Part shown: piece by piece, positions 22,560 through 33,879 of the stretch
How the letters are laid out: each line of letters opens with the position of its first letter
How positions within the stretch are numbered: the first letter of the stretch is position 1
Assembly: GCA_009760855.2 (NCBI GenBank)
Contig: WPIO01000011.1
Span: 41,001-105,000 of the forward strand
Direction of reading: 5' to 3'
Source: Cristatella mucedo
Taxonomy: Eukaryota > Bryozoa > Phylactolaemata > Cristatellidae
DNA: 64,000 nucleotides
Program-made: the position numbers and the translations under genes
Notes under the pieces: model-generated
Databases searched by the model: none
The model's input: the letters and a program-made list of their open reading frames with translations, nothing else
Told to the model about the DNA's origin: nothing

Positions 22560-23795
22560 CTTAAACACGAAGGTGCTGACCAAATTCGACGTATCGTTGC
22601 TTCTGTTTTATTTCTTACGTCATTTCCGAGATTTCATGACAATCTATCAGACCGACTGTAAATTAAAAAGCTCCTGACTTTAGCGCAAAAACTTCATAGC
22701 GTAACGCCCACTTGGTGCACTGTGGCTTGGTGAGTTACAGAATACAGAGATTAACTTTCATTAAGGAAATAAGGGTACTGAAATTAGAAGCGATATCAGC
22801 GGAAAACCACATACAGAGTAGCTTGCTGTAATTTCGTCCTGTTTATACACACGATGCTATGGATAGCACCCGGACTCACTGCAACGTGTCAGACCTAAGT
22901 GCAACGTGCCCTGTCACCACGACTGAGGTTGTGTCTGAGCACTTGGGGTTGATTTCACGCCCATCGAAGCAGATAAGGAAAAGCCTCATCTTCGTCGCCA
23001 AGATCGATGCGCTGTAAGTCTCACTGGCGCTTTGTGATTGAAATCCCGTTCGTTTGGCGATAGCCTTGCGTTGAGTAGAACCGCGATATCGATCAGCATA
23101 TTATCGTTCCTCACTTCTTTCCAGCCTGCTGCACCCGGATGAGTATCGTTAGTGTAGCAAAGATCCGAAAGTTGAATGTTTAATGAAAGCCATGTCGACT
23201 TGCATACTTCGGCTTCCTCTGGAAGATCTCTTCGGCTGCGTGATGACCGTCAAAGCGCCTTGTGCTTATCGACATTCTGTAGGTTGAGTGAGCGGCTTGG
23301 TTCCTCGCTGTTGTTGTAGTTGCTGCAGCTGTTGCTGCTTGTTGCTGCTGTGCCACAGGCTACGCGTGGCTATGGCTGCTGTAATTGTTTGTAACTGCTG
23401 CCAAAGTTGCTGCGCCATGCTGGGGCGTTGGCAAGTCTGTTTTCAGGGTTATATTGCCAGGCGCTGGTGGTCCTAGTCTCGTTATGTGTCGCTGTGTTAG
23501 TGCCAGATACACTTGAGGGATACGTGTACTTTTTCTGCTGGGATCCACGTCATGACGTTTGTTTAATAGCTTTTACATGTATGATGGTGTTTCCGAAGAA
23601 ATTATAATGAACAGCACGTATCCGCAGTAACCATGGAACCGATTTTGACAGCGCTTTCATCAGCCGGTCTGGACCGATTGCGGCAGGCGTACAGAGCAGA
23701 TTAACGACTACGGCCGCTTGTTGTAAAATACTTACCGAGCGTGGCGGTATTGTACTTTATGGAGAATGATGTGGACCTTTATTCAGTTTAAAGTT
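22560..23795. other. No gene supported; short CTG/TTG-rich run
   Basis: A (ctg/ttg)n-like run is at about 23,310-23,370. A minus-strand frame around 23,140-22,980 contains a good donor (GGAAAGAA|GTGAGG), but the protein is unrecognised and no acceptor fits. Not called. Confidence 0.3.
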
Positions 23796-23799
23796 TACA

Positions 23800-25310
23800 G
23801 ATTGCCATCTTGACTTTTGCAACTCAGGTCGATTTGGTGTGTAAATGAGGTGCTTAAAAGTTGATGCACAAATCCGCAATGGGGCTTAACTGTCATGAGT
23901 TTGATACCACTGGGATCACAAAGTTCTTTCAGAGCTTCATCTCGGCACCACTGGCACTGTACTCTGCAGTGGAAACTGAAACTGGTCTCAGCGGGGAGGA
24001 CTCAGAGTATTAACGAATGGACAAAGATCATCTCCGAAAGTACCTCTTGAAACAGAGTACCAGGGCTCAGTGCTAGTCCGGTTCTTTTCATGTATTTATA
24101 CTCTGCCTTTAAGTTGATGTGATTGCTAAAGTACAATCTAGGCTTTCACTTCATGTGCAGATTAACTTGGCTGTATTCCTTGAGATCCCTCCTGAATGAG
24201 ACTCAAATTTCTAAACCTACTTGCTGCATGTATTGATGACATCCGCACATGATGGCAAAAATTTTCAAAACTTAACGATGATACAAGACAACTAACTTAC
24301 TATTATGGGGCCAACCCCAGTGTGATTCAGAACTGGAAAGTGCTGACAAATCCAAAATTTGTCTGCCAGCATATCTCCAGTTTGCATCAGCCTCGAAATC
24401 CAGGTGCATATTCCAAAGCGACCTCGTCGTAGCCGACCATTACATCAGCTCCGACAGACAAATCCGGCTCGATTTTTCGAGCTTCATAACATTGCTAAAA
24501 TTTGGGCCTGTTTGTGTGATAAACGATTACCACCGTCCAAGTGGGTCACTGCGATTCGTTGACATCTCGTCTCTAGACTTCTAGCCAAACTCAAGCTCAC
24601 TGGCACTATAACAGCATGTGCGATCCAGCGCGATTTGCGAGCTGGGTGCAAAACTCTGCAGCTAGCGATGTCTGTCGTTGGAGCGCTACGCAGTTGCCAC
24701 ATTACTTACTACTTCTCGCCGACCTGCCTGCCTAGCAGTCAAGCCAACGGATGGGACTTCAAGGTTTTGTCGCTCACTTTAGGTTACTTATTCTATGGCT
24801 CCAGCCTATCTTCGCAGATTATACTACCCATCAGGGCAAAGCATCGGTACCACGCTTTTTTTCGGAATTCCAACAGTCTAGGAAAATACCTCAGACAAAC
24901 ATAAAATCCCTGTTGGAGGGGACCGTCCTGCATTCAGCCTCATATGCTCCAAAGCCTGGAACTCCTTGCCGACCTGCGTCAGAAAAACATACCCCGACCT
25001 GACCACATTGAAAAGGAACCTAAAATACATACCTATTGTAGGACAGCATTGCAGTGGGTCCCTGTGATTTCGTCCTTCATCGTGCTTATGCTGTTGCTGA
25101 CACTGTGCATGCTGAAACTAACCACATTGCCAGCTGACCATGTGCATGTCACCCCTAAACCATATTATTAATTTTCGTTTGTGTTTCAAGCATGCATTTA
25201 CGTACTACTCTAATTGCATTTCACTTGCAGCAAATGTAACAGCGCAGAGGAGAGAGATTAAGTTCTCTGAGGGCGCTTTATCAAGTGCAATTATATATTA
25301 TTATTACGAG
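23800..25310 (+). mobile_element. L2-like LINE, 5'-truncated and heavily mutated
   Basis: Follows the same order as the better copy at 40,847-42,418: the AFDT/DHKVL segment near 23,905-23,960, the QWF and QGSVLG segment near 23,960-24,080, the LQLVQNSA-like segment near 24,640, then the AYLS/KAWNSLP segment to about 25,010. A 3' UTR follows and ends in an (ATT)-type tail at about 25,290-25,310. Numerous indels and stops mean no function. Confidence 0.8.
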
Positions 25311-25662
25311 GGGACACAATTCTCCACAGCGCAAACTCTCGCCGACATGTCGGCTCAACTGTCAGGAATGCACCGACTGTAAGATGTCAATTCGGACTCT
25401 TCATTTTTGCAGGCTCAGATTCTTTGAGTATACTTCCCAATCCGGATAAGCACGACGGCCGTACGATGGTAAGATGCCTTTTCTGAATAAAGACGTTACT
25501 TCCAACCTCGTAGAGCATCAAAATCCTTGGAATTTGAGTAGTTTGTTAGGTTAGTATGTCCAAAGCTGGACTCACTTCCAATTGGTTTCGCTGAAATCAA
25601 TGTTTAGAAGACATTATTTTTTAAAAATTAGAACGCTAAGATATTATCACAAGTATGTAGTA

Positions 25663-25905
25663 GGTCATTGTGATCTCCGTTGATGCTTATGGGTGCTGAC
25701 AGTGCATGCTGTCACCAACAGATTTGTATTACTAGCTGCTGAGCATGTCACCTCCAGCCGTGCCAAAGCTTGTTGAATTTGAGCATTCTGCCGCTAACCA
25801 TTCGATCGTGCTTTCCTTTGCAGCATAATGCCTAGAACGAGATTGATTTCTTTGAGGTGCTGCTATGCACATGTAGCGCTGTTATTATTGACTGTATTAG
25901 TACAG
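25663..25905 (+). mobile_element. L2-like LINE 3' UTR fragment
   Basis: Matches only the 3' UTR of the family (cttatgggtgctgaca ... gcataatgcctagaacgagatt ... tgttattattg). Strongly diverged. Confidence 0.6.
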
Positions 25906-26329
25906 CTCGCATTGTTTTTCGATTTACCCGCTTCATTTTCACTAGCACCCTCCACCTCCTCCGCAGCGCCCTCGTCGAGGTCTGCTGACACTCAGTGCTG
26001 ACCGCCAAATGTGCTCTGCCTTGCCAAGAACGTCGCCTGTAGCAGCGCAGGTCTAGGCGAAATGCCTGCTCAGGCGGGCGCGGTCGTGGTCGCGAATCTA
26101 GAAATCTAGCCATTTAGCGCGCGGACCACAGGATTCGCGTGCAGTGCTGTTGCGCAATCAGTCGAAAGTGCTGATATTATGAAGTGGAACTGAACGATGT
26201 GTTGGTATTAAGAAAGTACAAAATGCACTCAAAAGCTCCTCACCGAAAAATGTGCCAGCGCCTTGTCGATGTCGGGCCGATCGCGAAGCGATGGGCATGT
26301 AGAGCACTTCTCATCTCCTAGAAGTGTGG

Positions 26330-27760
26330 CGCCCGCGCAGTCGTGCCGTCGCGCGCGCGGACACCGCCGTCGCGCGAATTCGTCTGCGAAACGGTCAACG
26401 TGTCCGGTCAGTCCCTGATGTTGAGGCCGACCGCTCGTTTCCTTCGAGTGTCACGGCAGTGGCTGTTTGAAAACGCCCTGGTCAGCGACCTTGACTCGCA
26501 GTTGCCCATCGTGCGCGTAGCCATCCCGTCGCGAGCACTCTCGAGCGTATGCCGCGGCGAATGCGCGCGCGCTGCCGCAGCCGACTCTCGGCGGGCACCG
26601 TGGGCGGACCCGACCGGTCGCGCACGTGGCGGCGCGGGCCCGCCAGGGATCCCCTGCCGCCGCCCCGCCTCGTCGCTCCGCCGACTTCGCGCGGCCACCG
26701 CCGCCGCCGCCGCTGCCGAGGAGGAGGTGCAGCCGCCGCGGCTCTCCACCCTAGTCCGGCTGATCCCGAGAGCGTCGGCTGCACGGTGCCAGCAGCCTGC
26801 TGCCACGATTGGCGGCAGTTTCCGGCCGCCGCGTGTGCGCCGCTCCAGTGCGCCAGCTCCGAGTCCGTGGCTCGGGCGCTGAGCCGACACGCCCGAGCAG
26901 CGAGCAGGAGCCGTCGGCGTGAATCTCGCTGGCCTCTATGTCCACGTGCGCCGTCTGAAAGCGGACGCGACGGCGCACTGACGCGGCGGCGGATGGCGAG
27001 ATGGCATGAGATAGCGCGCCTTCCCCTCTGGTCGCAGCTGCCGCCACTGCACAGTCCCCTAAAGCTCCTCGAACAGCGGGCCGCAGCGCCGAAATTTTCC
27101 CCTTTTACACTTTGGGCGGCGGCGGCCAGGCGGAGGACGGCGCGCGGGCACGGCTGGAGGCGCGCGGCGGCAGGCGCGGGCGGCGGAGGCGGCCGCGGCG
27201 GCAGGCCGGGCACGCGAGTTCGAGGCCCCTAATACAAGTGGACTCTTCTCGCAGCACATTAACCAATCTGGCAGGCGGGTGAAGCGTGTGTGGGCGTTCG
27301 CGAGCGAGCGCACGAGCTGGCGAGTACCATGTCGGGCCGCAGCGCTGGCGGCGACGCGCAGAGCGCGGCTGACGTTCGGTTATGAGCGCTGGGCGGCGCG
27401 AGTTTCAACATCGCACGCGCGCAATACCGGTATGCTGGAGTATGGCATCTTGAAGACGGCAGCCTCGTTGAAGGGACAGCCTGCGTGCATGCAGCGCTTC
27501 ACGCGACGTCTTCTTTTGCTCTCGCGCCTCAGCGCCTGTTTCCCCCACCACCGAGGATGATGGTCAGGAAGAGATCTGCGACGCGACGGTATTCATTTTT
27601 TAAAAGAGGCGAGAGAGCCCCGGGCGAAGGCGAGAACGCATCGCGTCTCACGCTGCGCGCACCTCGCTCGATGGCGCAATGCCGACCGAATAGCCAAGCC
27701 AGCAGGCGATTGGTTGCCGCTGAGCGTCCGACGGAGAGCGGCGGGCAAGACGGGATGCGC
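26330..27760. other. Large CpG-rich block, no recognisable protein
   Basis: About 1.4 kb of very GC- and CpG-dense sequence with overlapping long frames on both strands (for example 26,482-27,213 minus and 26,549-27,232 plus). The frames are Arg/Ala/Pro/Ser-rich and mutually overlapping, which is what GC-rich DNA gives by chance. It could be a CpG-island promoter or hold non-conserved exons. Confidence 0.35.
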
Positions 27761-28486
27761 GCGAGAGGCACCGGTCTCTGAGAATGACGGTTCCTCTGCG
27801 AAAGACAGCGCAGCCCCCGACGGTTCTATTTTTAGTCGCCCACGCTTGTCCAGGCGAACACCTACGTGAACATGGGTTCGCCTCAGCGTACGAGCTAACG
27901 TTTAGCCTAGCGTGTAAAGGCGGACGCACAGGAGTGGCTGCGAGCTTATACAGGTCAACACGGGTGTTGGCATCAGTCTCGCCGTCGGGATAGGGCAAAC
28001 GCCGCGTCGCCCGCTCGGCGACCGAAGTTTAACGAACGCATTTAGGCGTGGCGAATACGTGTCAGTTTAGAGAAATGCAAGGGAGAAAAAAACGAATTTT
28101 CAGACACAGGTATCGAAAGCAAGTCTGGTCTTTTTCAGACATAGCGAATCTGCCATCATAGCGAGCTTAGTGGTGGTCTTCATGGTAATCTGGCAGGCGC
28201 CACTATCGATTTTTTGGTAGACGACAGATTATGGAGCCCCGTCGCGCTACAGCGGAAGTGACACGGAGCGCTTTGGCGTGTCGTGATTTGATGCCGGCCG
28301 TAGCAAGCACGAACGGTAGGGCTATTCACAGTGACAAGGTCAGGGCAGTAAAGCAACTGCTGAGCTTTTCTTCTCGCTGTACAGCACGGCAGCGGTCTCA
28401 TCCAGAGTAATTCACAGATGCATATTTGTTATCGCGTAATGTCGGCAGTGATACGACACACAGCAGGGGATGTGATTTCGACTTTA

Positions 28487-28802
28487 GTAATAATATAATA
28501 ATAATATTGCACTTGATAAAGCGCCCTCAGAGAACTTAATCTCTTTCTAGGCGCTTTACATTTGCTGCAAAGTGATATGCAATAGAATAGTAAGTAAAAT
28601 CATGCTTGAAAAACAAACAAAATAAATAATATGGTTAGGGGTTACATGCACAGGGTCAGCATGCAGATGTGGTTAGTGGCAGCATGCACAGTATCAGCAC
28701 GCATAAGCACATCAATGACGAATCACAGGGACCCACTGAATGCTGTCCTAAATAGGTGTGTTTTTAAGTTTCTTTTAAGCGAGTGGTACGATGCTTGGCC
28801 TG
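28487..28802 (-). mobile_element. L2-like LINE 3' fragment, internally deleted
   Basis: The (ATT)n tail at 28,487-28,505 is followed on the minus strand by the 3' UTR (aaagcgcctagaaagagatt). After about 28,780 it jumps to a segment normally several hundred bases further into the ORF (gcgagtggtacgatgcttggcctg). It abuts the tail of the next copy at 28,803. Confidence 0.75.
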
Positions 28803-30305
28803 ATAATAATAATAATAATAATATTGCACTTGATAAAGCGCCCTCAGAGAACTTAATCTCTTTCTAGGCGCTTTACATTTGCTGCAAAGTGATACGCAAT
28901 AGAATAGTAAGTAAAATCATGCTTGAAAAACAAATTGAAAAACAAAATGTTAAATAACATGCAATGTGGGTTAGGTGGGTTACATGCACATCGAGGGGTC
29001 AGGCATGCAAATGTTTGGTTTAGTGGCAGCATGCAACAGTGAGTTTCAGCACGCTAAGCTAAGCACATTCGAGGACGATACTTTGGATTCACAAGGACCC
29101 ATGGGTAGTAAATGCTGTCCTAAAATAGGTTATGTTTTAAGTTTCTTTTAAAAAAATGTGGTTCAGGTCAGTATGGGGGATGTTCTGACAGAGGACATCG
29201 CCATAGTTCGGGAGGGCAGTGAGTTTCCAGGCTTATCTGGGGAGCAATACGAGCTAAATGCACGTCTCAGAAGGGTCTCCCAAAGGATTATTAAGAGGTT
29301 TGTCCCTTTCTGAGGTATTGGAGGTAGAATAGAGTCATCCGTTGCTTGCTGGTAGCCAGTGGTGCCGATCGGCGAAGAATTGGGTTGGCAACTGGATTCA
29401 CGAAAAGCGAGTGGAACGATGCATGGCCTGATGGGGTAGTATATCTGAGAGATAGGCTGGAGCCATAGAATGAAGAGGACCTAAAAGTGAGCGACAAAAC
29501 CTTGAAGTCAATCCGTTGCTTGACTGGTAGCCAGTGCAGGTCGGCGAGAAGTGGAGTAATGTGGCAACTGCGATGCTCACGACAGACACGCCTAGCTGCA
29601 GAGTTTTGCACCAGCTGCAATCGCCTGATCGCACATGCTGGTAGGCCAGTTAGCAGTGAGTTGCAGAAGTTGAGACGAGATGTCACGAATGCATGGACCA
29701 ACTTGGACGTGGTATCCTTATCTAAACAAGCTCTAATTTTAGCAATGTTATGAAGCTGAAAATAGGCTGATTTGACTGTGGAGCTGATGTGGTCGTCTAA
29801 CGAGAGGTCGCTTTGGAATATGACACCTAGATTTCGAGCTGATGCAACTGGAGATATGCTGGCAGAGCCAATTTTGAAAGTCAGCCTTTCCAATTTCTGA
29901 ATAATGGTGGAGTATATCTGAGAGATAGGCTGGAGCCATAGAATGAAGAGACCTAGAAGTGAGCGACAAAACCTTGAAGTCAATCCGTTGCTTGACTGGT
30001 AGCCAGTGCAGGTCGGCGAGAAGTGGAGTAATGTGGCAACTGCGATGCTCACGACAGACACGCCTAGCTGCAGAGTTTTGCACCAGCTGCAATCGCCTGA
30101 TCGCACATGCTGGTAGGCCAGTTAGCAGTGAGTTGCAGAAGTTGAGACGAGATGTCACGAATGCATGGACCAGCTTGGACGTGGTATCCTTATCTAAACA
30201 AGCTCTAATTTTAGCAATGTTATGAAGCTGAAAATAGGCGGATTTGACTGTGGAGCTGATGTGGTCATCTAACGAGAGGTCGCTTTGGAATATGACACCT
30301 AGACT
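28803..30305 (-). mobile_element. L2-like LINE with an internal direct duplication
   Basis: Reading the minus strand, 30,305-29,911 encodes the DDHISSTVKSAYFQLHNIAKIR to SLTSRSLHSM region of the ORF. This is followed by a near-identical second copy (29,885-29,441), then a degraded 3' end and UTR with tail at 28,803. The two copies of about 400 bp are offset by about 470 bp. The part 28,900-29,430 is full of extra bases relative to other copies. The element lies in or beyond intron 5 of the synaptotagmin-like gene. Confidence 0.8.
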
Positions 30306-30667
30306 TTGACTAGTAGCTTCTACGACGAGTTTGTTCTTTAAGTAGCACGTATCTTCACGTATGATAGGCAACTGCAGATAGGGCTGCCACTGTGTCAGCC
30401 CTAACCAAAACTGCCACCGAAACTTTTGCAACGTCGGTGTGCATTAGATGTCAGCCGCCAGATTGAAAAAACAAACCCGTATAGGACTGGACGAACACTG
30501 AAGGTCGCATATCGGTTGACGTGCACAGCTGCAACTTCCGGATTAGGGCCTGATCTGGCCTAAAGGTTAATTAGGTGCAACCCGCACGTTTTCGTGATTG
30601 CTCCGCTTTCCATTGACATTTGTCCCGCACATCGCACGACAGAGTCCACTATTCGGTGGCTACCTAC

Positions 30668-30883
30668 CTCCTGGTCGATATCCTGGAGGTATGACCACAT
30701 CTTAATAGGAACACCCAGCTCCAGCGTAGAAAGATCGGCGGTCACGTGTCCAAGAAGCTTTTGCCTCGCATACTTGTCTCTAGAGAGGACCTCAAGCGTG
30801 ACGCTGGATTCGGTCAGATCGTTTGGGTCAAGCGAAAATAAATGCCTCTCTGCGAATCTGGGATTTGCAAAGCCTCTGCACGC
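30668..30883 (-). CDS. Synaptotagmin-like gene, exon 5 (second half of C2A)
   Basis: A 216-bp exon of 72 codons with phase 0 at both ends. The acceptor is gttgattgcag before Ala at 30,883; the donor is GAG|GTAGGT at 30,668/30,667, a good consensus. It continues exon 4 exactly where the C2A fold requires: exon 4 ends in a basic KKQTK strand and exon 5 begins ACRGFANPRFAE, matching the (T)LNPxFNE motif of synaptotagmins. Later come the LEVLSRDKYARQKLLGHV stretch (calcium loop 3 and the following strand) and the closing MWSYLQD. In loop 3 the first expected Asp is Ser and the last is Lys, so canonical calcium ligands are missing. The next exon should start phase 0 and lead to C2B; it was not found. 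Confidence 0.85.
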
Positions 30884-30889
30884 CTGCAA

Positions 30890-31445
30890 TCAACGCACAA
30901 CAAAAGTAGTTGTGCGAGCGGGTGTCGCAACGCGGCGTAGCATGCACTTGTAGAAGTCATACTAGAAATACAACTAAGACCAAATCCCTCAGCGACTCAA
31001 TTTTGTGGATGCAGAAATCGCTGACGATCATTTCTCGCCTTATCGTGTCTGCGCTTTCGCCACATCGCCGGCAGAGGCGTAGTGAGACAATCTGCATCGC
31101 GCCTCCCCCATTGCTAAGCCACTGCTCTCTGGCTCACCATCGGAGCGAGCTCATCGGTTGGACTAGTTGAGCTCGCATTAGTCTCTCCACTCTTCTCGGA
31201 GATCTCGAGTTCGACTGACGGCGGCGACATGAAAACAATTAATTCTGCTTAGAAGCTCTAGACACCCATTCCGCCGTAGTGTTAAGCGCTTTATACATCC
31301 CGTTGATGTGTCAGCTACGAAGCTATTTATAGGTTTATTGAGGGTGTACAGTCAGTGATAGCTGATCATGTCAAACCATTGCACGGTATATCAATTTGCA
31401 ACTTGGTCCTCAGTCACCTCATTAGATCGCGACGGTAGATTCACC
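30890..31445. other. Intron 4, no feature seen
   Basis: Unique sequence between exon 5 and the SINE; only short open frames. Confidence 0.5.
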
Positions 31446-31447
31446 TG

Positions 31448-31704
31448 AGTAATAATGATAATAGTAATAATACATTTGTAAAGCGCCCTTGGAGAACTGA
31501 ATCTCTTTCAAGGCTCTTTACAGATAAATCCTAGCTCATTAAACAGCCTCTTTTTGTATAGCGACAGAAGAGCCTTTTACGGCTATCACCACCACTTGCA
31601 GTGGCGACAAAGGATCGCCCACTGCAGGAATCAAACCCACAACCTTGGGACCGAGGTCGTGAAAGCAACCGCCTTACCCAGTGTGGCATCACGGCTCACC
31701 AGAT

Positions 31705-31705
<1 letters not shown>
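31448..31705 (-). mobile_element. tRNA-derived SINE
   Basis: Read on the minus strand, the element starts with tgatgccacactgggtaagg (A box) and has gggtttgattcctgc (B box, one mismatch to GGTTCGANTCC). It then ends in an L2-like tail with agagattcagttctcc and gcgctttacaaatg, plus an (ATT)-rich end at 31,450. It sits in intron 4 of the synaptotagmin-like gene. Confidence 0.75.
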
Positions 31706-32450
<745 letters not shown>

Positions 32451-33308
32451 GAGAGATGGTCACGATCGACGTGGTCACCCGGAAGCTGCTTCAAGGCTCC
32501 TCTAACAGAAGCGCAAACGTGGAGTGCACTCAGCGTCTCTTTCCGCAGTTTGTCGCAAGCGGAGCTTGGTGGCGTCAAATGGACGGAGGAACTTCATTAG
32601 GCTATCGAAACAGTTGCCAGTGCAGTACTGCTTGCTAGGCTGCTGCACCTCCACGCCCACCCCCGACACTGGCTGGACGTGCAGCACGTAATGTCGGCGG
32701 CAAAGTTGTCGGCCGGAGTGCGCCGTCTGGCTGTCGGGCGGCGATAAAGATTCCGAGGCTCAGCTACACATGCAAGTACTCTGCAGGAGATGCAGGACAC
32801 AATTTCGCGCACACCAAATGACGTTAGGCGTGCTCTTGAACGGGGGGGGAGGGAGGAGGGGAACAGCAGCAGGCGTCGTCGTCCGTCTTTCTTCGCACCG
32901 CAGTCACCTCTCGAGCAGCGTGCTCGCTTCGCGCTCGTCTCGCTCGAGTCGCGAGCGGAAGCAGCGAGTGAGCTGCTCTGCGCGGGAGCTCTGCCCAGGA
33001 GCTCGTCCATCCGCGATAGCGGAAGTCGCCCCGCGAAAGCGGCTCTAGGCGGCGGCGGAGAGCCTACTTATGAGCCGGCGAAAGGTGCCCGGAGAAAGGA
33101 TGACTGGCGAAGCAAACGTACCGTGGCGGGATCGAAGCTGATCGAACGCTGACGGCGGTCGGTCGAATTGCGACGATCAGCAGCAACCGGAACAACCGGC
33201 ACTTCGAGCTAGCGCTGCTGCGCGCAACGCAACGCGCTCGCTGCCTCGCGCGCGCTCGAGCCTCGAGCCCGGCGCTCGCGCAGGGTGCGCGCGCAGCGCT
33301 TAGCTCGC

Positions 33309-33438
33309 CTTTGTCTGCTTCTTAGGGTCGGACGATCCGGAGCAGCTGATTTTCACGAAAGTGTCCGCCGATAGTGACGGCAGATCGTTCTCGAGATTTC
33401 GAGCCTGCATGACGCTGACGATGAGCAAGGACGAGTCT
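33309..33438 (-). CDS. Synaptotagmin-like gene, exon 4 (first strands of C2A)
   Basis: A 130-bp exon: one base completing a Lys codon from exon 3, then 43 codons, ending in phase 0. The acceptor is gcgcttttag at 33,439. The sequence SLLIVSVMQARNL is the second strand of a C2 domain, and SADTFVKI matches the SDPYVKV motif of synaptotagmins. The exon ends DPKKQTK, the polybasic strand. At the 3' end there is no GT. The intron would begin GCGAGC, so this is a GC-AG intron candidate. The loop-1 aspartate just before the strand is shifted or missing, while the SDP-type Asp is kept. Membrane-associated, C2 fold; calcium binding doubtful. Confidence 0.85.
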
Positions 33439-33735
33439 CTAAAAGCGCAAGCGGCGTCACGCCACCGCCGTCGTCGCCGCCGCAGCCGTCGGCCGCGCGC
33501 GAGCGTGCCGGCCGGCTCGGCGTCAGCGTGCTCTCTCATCCCCTTGACCCTCGGTTCGGCCGGCTTTCGTTTTTCGAGCGCGGGAAATGCGCTACCGCGA
33601 GAGAGAACGATTTCCGGAAGCTGGGGAGAGAGCCACCGCACCCCGATTCGCGCGTCGCTCGGGCTGCTGCGCTACCGGAGCACCGGTCCGAGCGACGCTC
33701 GCAGGCGAGCTTCGCTCGACCTAACGATGACTCAC

Positions 33736-33877
33736 TTGTCGTATTCCAGCCCGTACTCGAGTTGAGGTGCGTCGTCGTTCGTCGTCGCCGCCTTGAAGCA
33801 CGGGGCGACTTCGCCCTGGCTGTCAGTGGACGTGGTCATGCTGAGATTGCTCGCGGGGTCGGTGCCGTACTCGGATT
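33736..33877 (-). CDS. Synaptotagmin-like gene, exon 3 (linker and start of C2A)
   Basis: A 142-bp exon. Two bases complete a Glu codon with the last base of exon 2, 46 codons follow, then two bases that complete Lys with exon 4. The acceptor is gcgaattgtag at 33,878 and the donor is GACAA|GTGAGT at 33,736/33,735, a near-perfect consensus. The last residues, PQLEYGLEYD, match the GxLxYSLxYD opening of synaptotagmin C2A; before them is a Ser/Thr- and Asp-rich linker. It is too short in any one frame to be caught by simple ORF scans. Intron 3 after it is only 297 bp. Confidence 0.8.
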
Positions 33878-33879
33878 CT

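Noticed and set aside
22980-23280. Possible C2B exon on the minus strand (a frame with GALTVITQPKRSS and a nearby GTGAGG donor)
   Set aside because: No SDPYVK-like strand, no polybasic strand and no acceptor in the required phase.
26408-27232. Overlapping frames of 160-243 codons on both strands
   Set aside because: GC-rich sequence with Arg/Ala/Pro/Ser-rich by-products in several frames at once; no domain and no splice logic.
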